From Halothiobacillus sp. (lineage in GTDB: Bacteria; Pseudomonadota; Gammaproteobacteria; Halothiobacillales; Halothiobacillaceae): a stretch of DNA of 38,637 nucleotides. The position numbers and the translations under genes were made by a program. Location: the NCBI GenBank assembly GCA_024635755.1, contig JAGXIF010000020.1, forward strand, positions 1 through 38,637, in the 5' to 3' direction. This document shows, in pieces, positions 1 to 6,441 of this stretch (its first letter is position 1; every line of letters starts with the position of its first letter). The notes under the pieces are model-generated. The model did not search any database, had not been told where the DNA came from, and worked only from the letters and a program-made list of their open reading frames with translations.

Positions 1-69
1 ATAGCCCTGATCCAGCACCAGGCTCGCGGCCTCGAGCTTGAACTCTTCCGAAAAATGACGTCTTCCCAT
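1..69 (-). CDS. IS3-family transposase OrfA, N-terminal fragment
   Basis: An ATG at 69-67 opens 23 codons that run off the left edge. The peptide starts MGRRHFSEEFKLEAASLVL, the usual opening of IS3-type OrfA proteins, whose N-terminal helix-turn-helix binds the terminal repeats. In this family OrfA and OrfB are joined by programmed frameshifting to give the DDE transposase. Only the first residues are visible, so it cannot be said whether the element is intact. Confidence 0.7.
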   Translation of the reverse strand, partial: MGRRHFSEEFKLEAASLVLDQGY

Positions 70-127
70 CTCGGTACACCTCGTGGCTGTGGTGGCAAAT
101 TACCACCTATCGCGGTGTCCAAGATCA
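1..127 (-). mobile_element. Left end of an IS3-family insertion sequence (partial)
   Basis: Read on the minus strand, the stretch begins TGATCTTGGACACC (127 down to 114), which resembles IS3-family terminal inverted repeats (IS3 itself starts TGATCTT). About 45 bp further in, the first transposase frame starts. The rest of the element lies outside the window, so neither the far inverted repeat nor a target duplication can be checked. Family assignment rests on the end sequence and the OrfA N-terminus; the exact IS is not known. Confidence 0.7.
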
Positions 128-262
128 GTGAACCACTTCAGATGCCTTCCGCGGGTCGAGGACGAGGATGCCGATACCGTGGTCCAGCCCGCGTACGAGG
201 CGCTCGACGAGAGCCGGGCGGCACAGGCGGATTGGGGGGGGGGGATCGGTCGTCCGGGTGAT
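128..262 (+). pseudogene. Possible remnant of a coding sequence cut by the IS element
   Basis: Directly beyond the IS end one frame reads NHFRCLPRVEDEDADTVVQP and onward for about 30 codons with GC-rich third positions, as in real genes here, then meets a run of 11 G (234-244). No start belongs to it and no family is recognised. It may be the tail of a gene interrupted by the IS. It is listed at low confidence because high GC alone can produce such a frame. Confidence 0.22.
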
Positions 263-267
263 CACCA

Positions 268-295
268 GGAGAAAAGGATTCCGCCCCTTTTCTCC
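268..295. repeat. Perfect 10-bp inverted repeat (hairpin)
   Basis: GGAGAAAAGG (268-277) and CCTTTTCTCC (286-295) pair perfectly around an 8-nt loop. No T-run follows on the plus strand, so a terminator role is doubtful. It is the first of a series of hairpins filling the gene-poor stretch after the IS end. Confidence 0.6.
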
Positions 296-311
296 AACTC
301 GCCCCCTGTAG

Positions 312-346
312 GTCGGACTTCAGTCCGACGTCGGCCACCGGCCGAC
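312..346. repeat. Twin REP-like hairpins
   Basis: GTCGGACT-TC-AGTCCGAC (312-329) is followed at once by GTCGGCC-ACC-GGCCGAC (330-346), two perfect stems side by side. The sequence GTAGGTCGGACTTCAGTCCGAC is typical of short palindromic repeats scattered through many proteobacterial genomes. No protein function is implied. Confidence 0.6.
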
Positions 347-421
347 TACTCCGAACAATCGAATATACGCTGGAGGAACGGTTCGCACGCCTGTTCCGTG
401 GAGCGGTCAATAGCCACCGCC

Positions 422-660
422 GTGCCCGGCGTACGAGGGCATTTTCTTGCTTGTCCAAGAAAATGCCCGAAAAGAAGGACACCCCACGGCTTGGCCCTTC
501 GGGCCTTCGAGGCCGGACGCGGTCCGCCCTCGAAGCCTCACGACCACCGGCTGGCTCGGGGCCGGCTCGACGCGACGTCGTGTCGCGCTGAGCCTCGGAG
601 CGACGTCCCTGTCGCTCCGACCCCGGCCACCCGCCGGCCGTGAGGCAAGCCCTAGGGGGC
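422..660 (-). repeat. Structured repeat, copy 1 (inverted, diverged)
   Basis: The reverse complement aligns end to end with the two copies at 775-1046 and 1630-1900. The outer blocks CCTTGCCTC, AGGGCCAAG and GTGTCCTTCTTTTCG are conserved, but the hairpin arms have changed. Hairpin H1 (595-620) is 10+6+10 and H4 (437-468) is 13+6+13. Both remain perfectly paired although their arm sequences differ from the other copies, while their loops (AGGGAC, GACAAG) stay nearly constant. ORFs drawn through it show no recognisable protein. Confidence 0.75.
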
Positions 661-774
661 CAGCCTCCGTTTCACGCCGTGCGGCCTGGGCTCTCTAGAT
701 ATCCCTTCCACCTGAACGCAAAGGCAGCCTCAGGCCTTGGCGTTTGGCAGCACGCGAAGAAATCAAAGGGTGAA

Positions 775-1046
775 CCCCCTTACGCCTTGCCTCGCGAGCG
801 GGGAATCGCAGGGTCGGGCTTGCATGGACGCAAGCCCGAGGTTCGCCGCGACAGGACGTCGCGTCGAACCGACCCGTCAGCGATTGCCCGTTCGCGAGGC
901 TGATCGCGCAGCGATCAGGCCCCAAAGGGCCAAGGCGTCGGGGTGTCCTTCTTTTCGTCGGTTTTCTTGGACAAGCAAGAAAACCGACTCGCGCGCCGGG
1001 CACTGCGGCAAATCAGTACCAGCTTGCGCAACCGGCGCGTGAAACC
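775..1046 (+). repeat. Structured repeat, copy 2 (direct)
   Basis: About 270 bp, almost identical to 1630-1900. It contains at least four stems in order: H1 TCGGGCTTGC/GCAAGCCCGA (814-839), H2 CGCGAC/GTCGCG, H3 CTGATCGC/GCGATCAG with a GCA loop, and H4 GTCGGTTTTCTTG/CAAGAAAACCGAC (957-988). It is followed by GCGCGCCGGGCACTGC. It is probably a dispersed non-coding element. I do not recognise a named family. Confidence 0.8.
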
Positions 1047-1316
1047 CATCCACCACGCTACGAGGCGGGAAAAAACAACCTCTGACGGGGTCAGTTTTGA
1101 TGGCAAAAATGGCGTTCTAGAACATGCCCCCTCGTCAGAGGGGCTAAGGCTGTTGTCCCGGTCCGACCCCGTTACCTTTCGCCCCGGGAAATTCCACGGC
1201 GCAAAAAGTCGCAGCGACTCACCGGTCAACTGCGACTTACCTCTCTAGCGCCAGCCAATCGAAGCTCGGGACGAGCTCCGATTCCTGACGGGAGCTGAAG
1301 CGCTCCTTCACATTAA
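1047..1316. other. Stretch without a recognisable gene
   Basis: No frame here has convincing codon use or a family match. It holds a 9-bp inverted repeat, CCTCTGACG (1079-1087) with CGTCAGAGG (1133-1141), and the motifs GACGGGGTCAG and GGTCCGACCCCGTTACC, which resemble debris of small palindromic mobile repeats. A short stem, GGAGC/GCTCC (1291-1306), lies downstream of the minus-strand peptide gene. Confidence 0.4.
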
Positions 1317-1338
1317 ATCACTGCTTAATGGCAGTGAT
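1317..1338 (-). terminator. Stem-loop over the stop codon of the small peptide gene
   Basis: ATCACTGC (1317-1324) and GCAGTGAT (1331-1338) pair perfectly around a 6-nt loop that contains the TAA stop of the minus-strand peptide gene. On that strand only TTT follows, so this is at best a weak intrinsic terminator or an mRNA-stabilising stem. Confidence 0.4.
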
Positions 1339-1447
1339 ACGGCTCGGAGCCTGCATGACAACCGTTTTCATCAGTTCCACCAGAGTGAGCATGGGCTACG
1401 CCAACGATCATCATTGATGCGAACAGGCAAGCAACTAGCTTTTTCAT
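1325..1447 (-). CDS. Small secreted His/Cys-rich peptide (YHYH-like)
   Basis: A 40-codon frame starts at ATG 1447-1445 behind AGGGGA, 6 nt upstream, a good ribosome site. Residues 1-20 form a typical signal peptide: MKK, a hydrophobic core, then VAHA just before the predicted cleavage. The mature 20 residues are HSGGTDENGCHAGSEPYHCH. The HSGG...GCH...YHCH pattern is found at the end of small exported proteins and of some secreted nuclease-like proteins (YHYH-type motif), where His and Cys probably bind metal. The start overlaps the stop of an upstream frame by 4 bases (ATGA), suggesting translational coupling. It lies between two copies of the structured repeat. The exact function is unknown. 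Confidence 0.7.
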   Translation of the reverse strand: MKKLVACLFASMMIVGVAHAHSGGTDENGCHAGSEPYHCH

Positions 1448-1629
1448 ACAATCCCCTTTTGGTAGGTGCGATTTCCATATGCCGCATTCCTTTGCCAGAA
1501 AATGCCCAACTCCCTCTGAACATCAAGCACTTCTGAACGTATCACGCCCCACCAGATCGGACGAAACCAACCGCGTAAAAGGGAAGTTCGGTACTTAAAG
1601 CCGTAGAGGAATGCTGATCGAAGGGGAGC
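1444..1629 (-). pseudogene. C-terminal part of an ORF run into by the structured repeat
   Basis: The frame ends at TGA 1446-1444, overlapping the ATG of the small peptide gene. Its last 50 or so residues, including LRGWFRPIWWGVIRSEVLDV and ELGIFWQRNAAYGN, have protein-like composition. They come from DNA of lower GC than the repeat next to it. Further upstream the frame enters repeat copy 3 and loses any protein character, and no start with a ribosome site was found in the unique part. It may be a gene truncated by repeat insertion. No family is recognised. Confidence 0.25.
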
Positions 1630-1900
1630 CCCCCTTACGCCTTGCCTCGCGGGCGGGGAATCGCAGGGTCGGGCTTGCATGGACGCAAGCCCGAGGTTCG
1701 CCGCGACAGGACGTCGCGTCGAACCGACCCGCCCGCGATTGCCCGTTCGCGAGGCTGATCGCGCAGCGATCAGGCCCGCAGGGCCAAGGCGTCGGGGTGT
1801 CCTTCTTTTCGTCGGTTTTCTTGGACAAGCAAGAAAACCGACTCGCGCGCCGGGCACTGCGACAAATCAGTGCCAGCTTGCGCAACCGGCGCGTGAAACC
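1630..1900 (+). repeat. Structured repeat, copy 3 (direct)
   Basis: Nearly identical to 775-1046 over the whole length, with only scattered substitutions such as CGTCAGCG to CGCCCGCG and CCCCAAAGGG to CCGCAGGG. H1 is at 1669-1694 and H4 at 1811-1842. The near identity of copies 2 and 3 against the divergence of copy 1 suggests recent duplication or gene conversion of this pair. Confidence 0.8.
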
Positions 1901-2088
1901 GAACCACCACCCGTGACGACGGGAAAATACCTTCACCGCTTACGGCGCCGACTTTGGAAGGGAAACCGCCACTCTAAGGCGAGGCACGCCCCAGCTCCGG
2001 GCTTCTAGCATATGAATATCAGACAGTTAGACAGGTCCGACCCAGTGGGGCCATAGCCCGCCCACCAAAGAAACAAACAGTTATTTCA
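1901..2088. other. Spacer between repeat and retron, no gene seen
   Basis: No supported coding frame. Just downstream of the retron stop on the minus strand lies a short stem, GGGC-TATG-GCCC, without a T-run. A clear retron terminator was not found. Confidence 0.35.
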
Positions 2089-3828
2089 CTAAGCACTGAT
2101 CATCCGGGAATCGGGGCCACCACCTTCCTTCAATTTTTCGTAATGAGACACGCACTGGGACACCCGAGTGAGGAGCGGGCCAAACGCAGAGAAGTCTATC
2201 TCTGATGCGTTAGGGCTAACCACTCTTTCTGCAAAAACAACCTTTCCGTAAGATGAGTGATCGCCATGCTCCTTCTTCAAGTTCAGACTCTTTCCGTCGA
2301 CCAAGGTGGAGAGCCATTCCGAGTCGAACAAGTGCTCAATTTCACCCTCGACACCAACGTCCTCAGGCACCTTAACGAGGTACAAATTATCACCTAAGTA
2401 ATAAAAAGGATGAGTTGTACTAACAGAAACATCACAATCGCATTTCTTTTTGGCCGACTTGAAAAGCTCTTTTGGCCCGCCGTCATTATCACACAGAACT
2501 ATAACGGGATGATCCATAGGACGACTGGCATACCTTATCAAGGATGCCCTATACCTATTAACCAGCTTATTCTGGCCCGAGGACCCATGTCCCAGATCCA
2601 AAATATCCCTAGTCACGCCAGAAGGCATCAAAAACCGGACTAGACGCTTAACTTTCCCCTCGCCACTTGATTCGGCCAGTTGCGGAAAATCATCTCCCAA
2701 GGCCCGAACAGCACATTTTAGATACACAATATCCGACACCCCTTCTGTAACAACAAGTGGGGCAGTTGGCGCAACAAAATATCGATAAAACAAGAAACGC
2801 CTAAACAAATCCACCGGCCCGGACGGCTCGATGAATTCGCCAGAATTTTTCGCCCGCTTATTTACCTCAAACCGCCTATCCCGTCGAGATTTAACGTAAT
2901 AAACATGAGACAGCATTCCATGCAGCGACTCCAAGTTTGACGTAGGCTCGTCTTCTTTGGACCTGAAATAACGCCCCGTTCGAAAAACGGAATCGCACAT
3001 CGCGCGAACTTTTCGGTAATAATCACGCGCCACATTTGGCTTCTCGTTAACAACCAAACCTGTTACAGATTGCCTAGATTGCCGGAGGGACATCCTTGTC
3101 TTCCGTGCATTTACAGAAAACCCCGATCTTGTGATTTCTCTTTCAAGTTCCCTACCAACCTTCCAAACTCCATCTACCCCCTTTATTGATACCTCAGGCG
3201 GGAATTCTTTCAAATTCGTTGAGAACGTTAGATCATCTGCATACCTGGTATATGTGCATCGCGCGCGCTTCGCCAAGTGTGTTAAGCGCGCATCCAGAAT
3301 ATTTCCCACCAAGTTCGAAATCACAGGGGAACTTGGAGCGCCTTGAGGGAGAGAATTATTGTGACACGCTATTTGCGCGAGCAACGTTGCCACTCCCTCG
3401 GCCAACATAAAAGATGAGTCTTTTATAAAAAACCCTCGCACTCGGCCAAAATTAATAGTTCCAAAGAAGTCCTCCATGTCGACATTAAAAACAAAACGTC
3501 TTCGGCTATGGACTTTGGCGTTAGAGATGATTGTCTTGCTTTTCTGAAAACCGTGTGAAGCCTGCCAAAACTTTGGATTATGATCCTGAAGCTCAGCCAC
3601 ACATTCATTAAGGTGCTCAGCCAGGCGCTTCTGAAGGAGACTCAATTTCTTAGTGGGGGCTTCTATGGTGCGCCTGCCGCCAGATTTTTTTGAAATTTCG
3701 AACGTTCGGTATTTGTCCGAAGGCGGGAGCTTATAGAGAATGTAGCTCACAGCACTTGGCTTGAAGCCAAGAATATCGGCAAGATCTGAAAGATCTTTTG
3801 CACTTCTTAGGCGGTCTAGCGTACTCAG
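2089..3828 (-). CDS. Retron reverse transcriptase with C-terminal TOPRIM domain (Ec67/Eco2-like)
   Basis: The protein (579 aa from the proposed start) copies the msd part of the adjacent RNA into msDNA. Retron hallmarks are clear: RRTIEAP (domain 1), HGF then SNAKVH (NAxxH box, about 101-107), NVDMEDFFGTI, LPQGAPSSPVISNL, the catalytic YADD (about 196-199) and VTGLVVN (VTG box, about 255). The C-terminal third has TOPRIM signatures: VVTEGVSD with the metal-binding Glu (about 362) and VLCDNDGG (DxD, about 447-449). From memory it matches retron Ec67 RT (586 aa) nearly throughout. The longest ATG/GTG frame starts at GTG 3750, but homology continues upstream in frame (LDRLRSAKDLSDLADIL) to a CTG at 3828-3826, 10 nt behind AGGAGG. 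Ec67-type retrons act in phage defence. The gene is AT-richer than its flanks, which points to transfer. Confidence 0.93.
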   Translation of the reverse strand: MSTLDRLRSAKDLSDLADILGFKPSAVSYILYKLPPSDKYRTFEISKKSGGRRTIEAPTKKLSLLQKRLAEHLNECVAELQDHNPKFWQASHGFQKSKTIISNAKVHSRRRFVFNVDMEDFFGTINFGRVRGFFIKDSSFMLAEGVATLLAQIACHNNSLPQGAPSSPVISNLVGNILDARLTHLAKRARCTYTRYADDLTFSTNLKEFPPEVSIKGVDGVWKVGRELEREITRSGFSVNARKTRMSLRQSRQSVTGLVVNEKPNVARDYYRKVRAMCDSVFRTGRYFRSKEDEPTSNLESLHGMLSHVYYVKSRRDRRFEVNKRAKNSGEFIEPSGPVDLFRRFLFYRYFVAPTAPLVVTEGVSDIVYLKCAVRALGDDFPQLAESSGEGKVKRLVRFLMPSGVTRDILDLGHGSSGQNKLVNRYRASLIRYASRPMDHPVIVLCDNDGGPKELFKSAKKKCDCDVSVSTTHPFYYLGDNLYLVKVPEDVGVEGEIEHLFDSEWLSTLVDGKSLNLKKEHGDHSSYGKVVFAERVVSPNASEIDFSAFGPLLTRVSQCVSHYEKLKEGGGPDSRMISA

Positions 3829-3838
3829 AGAGCTCCAT

Positions 3839-3844
3839 CCTCCT
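3839..3844 (-). promoter_or_regulatory. Ribosome binding site of the retron RT, deciding a CTG start
   Basis: AGGAGG on the minus strand sits 10 nt before CTG 3828-3826. An in-frame TAA lies 8 codons further upstream, and no ATG, GTG or TTG occurs in frame between it and GTG 3750. An ATG directly abutting AGGAGG is in another frame and yields only a short product. Confidence 0.6.
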
Positions 3845-3853
3845 TTTGTTAGG

Positions 3854-3989
3854 GCTTACGGGCACTCTTATGCGGTCGCCGAACATCCGTACATCGGAAT
3901 GATTCGCAAAGAGATTAATGGAAGCAAGTAGCACAGCCACCATTGTTGTCATTTGCCGCAGAAACACAGCAGTAGTTCTGCCCGTAAGC
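3854..3989 (-). ncRNA. Retron msr-msd RNA
   Basis: An 11-bp perfect inverted repeat bounds the element: a1 GCTTACGGGCA (3989-3979) and a2 TGCCCGTAAGC (3864-3854), about 136 nt in all and directly before the RT gene. The base after a1 is G (3978), the expected 2'-5' branch guanosine. In Ec67 the same place reads GGCA-G-A, and a2 there is likewise preceded by GAG. Stems inside are TGCTG/CGGCA, GGTGGC-TGT-GCTACT, and a longer msd hairpin (3906-3880) of CGAA/TTCG, CAT/ATG and CCG/CGG with two bulged T and an ATGTA loop. The fold is drawn by eye. Confidence 0.85.
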
Positions 3990-3997
3990 GGTTAGAC

Positions 3998-4025
3998 GAT
4001 ATATCAGGTAGGCTGAGCCACGCAA
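3998..4025 (-). promoter_or_regulatory. Putative promoter of the retron
   Basis: TTGCGT (4025-4020) and TATATC (4003-3998) are 16 nt apart on the minus strand. The predicted start falls at about 3991, two bases before a1, exactly where a retron transcript should begin. Confidence 0.5.
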
Positions 4026-4029
4026 CCCA

Positions 4030-4058
4030 TGACATTTATGTCAGCGGTCACTTAAGTG
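4030..4058. promoter_or_regulatory. Two palindromes just upstream of the retron promoter
   Basis: TGACAT-TT-ATGTCA (4030-4043) and CACTTAAGTG (4049-4058) are perfect dyads immediately behind the -35 box. Their position fits operators for a transcription factor. No regulator gene is adjacent, and the binding protein is unknown. Confidence 0.35.
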
Positions 4059-4156
4059 CCCCCAACACCCTCTGCGCTTACATCTTAATTAAAACAGATG
4101 GCCCGCAGCAGCAAAACACCTAACTGAATACTCGGGATATTGAGCACATCCGAGTG

Positions 4157-5665
4157 CTATTCATCATCCAATCCCCGACTCGCCATATTCGCCGCCCGAA
4201 ACAACGCCCGCCGCTTATTCAACGTCTCCTCCCACTCGGTCGCAGGAATCGAGTCGGCGACGATCCCGCCACCGGCCTGAACGTGCAGCTGCCCGTCCTT
4301 GATCACCCCGGTGCGGATGGCAATCGCCGTATCCATGTTGCCGTTCCAGGCCCAGTACCCCACCGCGCCGGCATAGACGCCACGCTTGACGGGTTCGAGC
4401 TCCTGGATGATCTCCAGCGCGCGGATCTTCGGTGCACCCGAGACGGTGCCGGCGGGGAAGGTCGCTCGCAGGACGTCCATGGCGTTGAGATCGTCGTCCA
4501 GCTCCCCCACGACCTGCGAGACGATGTGCATGACGTGCGAGTAGCGCTCGATGATCATGCGCTCCTCGAGCTTGACGCTGCCCACCTGCGCGACGCGGCC
4601 GGTGTCGTTGCGGCCCAGATCGATCAGCATGACGTGCTCGGCGATCTCCTTCGGGTCGCTCAACAGATCCTGCTCGAGGGCCCGGTCCTCGGCCTCGGTG
4701 GCACCGCGCGGGCGGGTGCCGGCGATCGGGCGGACGGTGACCGTGCCGTCCTCCAGCCGGGCGAGGATCTCGGGGCTGGAGCCGACCACGGTGAACTCGC
4801 CGGCATCGATGAAGTACATGTACGGCGAGGGATTGATGGAGCGCAGCGCCCGGTAGAGGTCGATGGGCGCGGCGCCGAACTCGATGCTCATCCGCTGGCT
4901 GGGCACCACCTGCATGACATCACCGGCCGCGATGTACTCGCGGATGGTGCGCACGGCGTTTTCGTAACCCTCGCGGGTGAAGGTGGCGGTGAAGTCGTTC
5001 TCGTCGATCGGCTTGCCCGGCGCGGACGAGCCATAGTGGGCCACCGGCTCGCGCAGGCGGGCGGCCAGCGCATCCAGCCGCACGTGGGCAAGATCGAGCG
5101 CGCCGGTCTCCGAGGGGTCGATCAGGGTCACCAGCAGCAGCTCGCTGGAGAGGTTGTCGACCACGACCACCTCTTCGCTCGCCATCAGCAGGATGTCGGG
5201 CACGCCCAGCGGGTCGTCGGCATCGAAGTTGGCCAGGCGCGGCTCGATGTAGCCGATGGTCTCGAAGCCGAAGTAGCCCACCAGCCCGCCGTGAAAGCGC
5301 GGCATGTCGGCCGGCTCGAAGACGCGGTAGCGGGCCTTGAAGGTCTCGATCCAGGCGAGCGGGTCGTCGACCGTCTCGTCCTCGATCACCTCGCCGTTCT
5401 TTTTGACCACCACGCGGTGGCCGTGGACGGTGAGGATCGTCGGCGACGGCAGGCCGATGATCGAGTAGCGCCCCCAGCGCTCGCCGCCGGTGACCGACTC
5501 GAACAGGTAGCCGAACGGCCCCTCGACCAGCTTGCGGTAGACGGACAGCGGCGTGTCGTAGTCGCCCAGCACGCGGCGGGTGACGGGAACGCGGTTGTAG
5601 CCCTGTTCCGCGAGAAGCTGGAGCTCGCGCTGGGTGGGCTGGTGGGGCTGAAAGCTGGCTGGCAT
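4157..5665 (-). CDS. trpE: Anthranilate synthase component I
   Basis: A 502-aa enzyme that converts chorismate to anthranilate, the first committed step of tryptophan synthesis, using ammonia passed from the TrpG glutaminase subunit. The C-terminal chorismate-binding domain is complete: [61 protein letters not shown] and [20 protein letters not shown]. The N-terminal domain, with its regulatory tryptophan site, begins near [16 protein letters not shown]. The start at 5665 has GGAG 9 nt upstream. It follows rpe and gph on the same strand, an order known from Pseudomonas and relatives. No trpG follows: the neighbour downstream is the retron. The 100-bp gap before trpE has no Trp-rich leader peptide. 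Confidence 0.95.
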   Translation of the reverse strand: MPASFQPHQPTQRELQLLAEQGYNRVPVTRRVLGDYDTPLSVYRKLVEGPFGYLFESVTGGERWGRYSIIGLPSPTILTVHGHRVVVKKNGEVIEDETVDDPLAWIETFKARYRVFEPADMPRFHGGLVGYFGFETIGYIEPRLANFDADDPLGVPDILLMASEEVVVVDNLSSELLLVTLIDPSETGALDLAHVRLDALAARLREPVAHYGSSAPGKPIDENDFTATFTREGYENAVRTIREYIAAGDVMQVVPSQRMSIEFGAAPIDLYRALRSINPSPYMYFIDAGEFTVVGSSPEILARLEDGTVTVRPIAGTRPRGATEAEDRALEQDLLSDPKEIAEHVMLIDLGRNDTGRVAQVGSVKLEERMIIERYSHVMHIVSQVVGELDDDLNAMDVLRATFPAGTVSGAPKIRALEIIQELEPVKRGVYAGAVGYWAWNGNMDTAIAIRTGVIKDGQLHVQAGGGIVADSIPATEWEETLNKRRALFRAANMASRGLDDE

Positions 5666-5766
5666 CGGTCAGGTCTCCGGGCGGTGGACGGTCGGGCGGC
5701 GGGTCGGCGGCGTGGCTATCGTCGCCATCGCCATGACCGTCGCCGACCGTCGATGCCGGCCATGAC

Positions 5767-6441
5767 CTATCGACCCACCAAGCCGGCGAGTTCGGTCATC
5801 GAGTCGATCACCGCATCCGGATCGTAATCGCGGATGTCCTCGCCGTGGTTGTAACCGTAGGTCATGCAGATGATCGAGAAGCCCGCAGCGCGCGCGGCCT
5901 TCACGTCCGAGATGGAGTCGCCGATCATCAGCGCCTCGCTCGGGTGCACGTGGAACCAGCCGGCCGAGTAGATCAGCGGGGCCGGGTCGGGCTTTTTCAG
6001 CGGCAGCGAATCACCGCTGATGACCACCTCGAAGTAGTCCTTCAGCCCCGTCTGCTCGAGCAGCGGCAGGGTGAAGGCCGAGGCCTTGTTGGTCACGCAG
6101 CCCATCGACAGACCCAGTGCCTTAATCAGCTCCAGGCCGTCGATCACGCCGTCGAAGACCTTGGAGTGCTGGCCGTTGCTCTCGGCGTAGTGGTGCTTGA
6201 ACACCGGCAGTGCACGCTCGACCTCTGCCGGGTCGGGCTTGCCGTGCAGATCGTTGGTCAGGGCACGCTCGACCAGTCGCTCGATGCCGTTGCCCACCCA
6301 ATTGCGCACGTCGGCCTCGGCCCGCTCGGGGTTGCCCAGTTCGGCCTGCATGGCATTGACCGCCACCAGCAAATCGGGGACGGAGTCGACCAGGGTGCCG
6401 TCGAGGTCGAACAGCACCATACGGGGAGTGAAGCGCGCCAT
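5767..6441 (-). CDS. gph: Phosphoglycolate phosphatase (HAD family)
   Basis: 224 aa. The HAD hydrolase motifs are all present: LFDLDGTLVDS (nucleophile Asp and acid Asp), the CVTNKASA motif II Thr, KPDPAPLIY with the motif III Lys, and MIGDSISDVKAARAAG motif IV. The helical cap lies between residues 20 and 90. The enzyme dephosphorylates 2-phosphoglycolate, which arises from Rubisco oxygenation in autotrophs and from repair of oxidised DNA ends. Its start overlaps the rpe stop by one base (TGATG), so the two are translationally coupled. Related phosphatases share the fold, but the rpe-gph-trpE order supports this identity. Confidence 0.88.
   Translation of the reverse strand: MARFTPRMVLFDLDGTLVDSVPDLLVAVNAMQAELGNPERAEADVRNWVGNGIERLVERALTNDLHGKPDPAEVERALPVFKHHYAESNGQHSKVFDGVIDGLELIKALGLSMGCVTNKASAFTLPLLEQTGLKDYFEVVISGDSLPLKKPDPAPLIYSAGWFHVHPSEALMIGDSISDVKAARAAGFSIICMTYGYNHGEDIRDYDPDAVIDSMTELAGLVGR

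Noticed and set aside
695-1229. Overlapping ORFs of about 100 codons in repeat copies (for example containing GVLLFVGFLGQARK)
   Set aside because: The same peptides recur only because the DNA repeat recurs. Changes between copies keep base pairing, not protein sequence.
1939-1947. CGCTTACGG near the repeat, similar to retron arm a1
   Set aside because: A 9-base match without partner or RT context; likely chance.
3731-3967. 78-codon frame over the retron RNA and RT start
   Set aside because: It lies across the msr-msd RNA and out of frame with the RT; its inner ATG abuts the ribosome site with no spacing. No homology is recognised.
5666-5766. Possible trp leader peptide before trpE
   Set aside because: A 21-codon frame (MAMATIATPP...) exists but has no Trp codons, and no attenuator stem pair with a T-run was found.
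4154-5827. Long plus-strand frame (557 codons) opposite trpE
   Set aside because: It is the antisense shadow of trpE, repetitive in Asp/His/Arg/Gly as expected from high-GC complementary frames; trpE has full family motifs.
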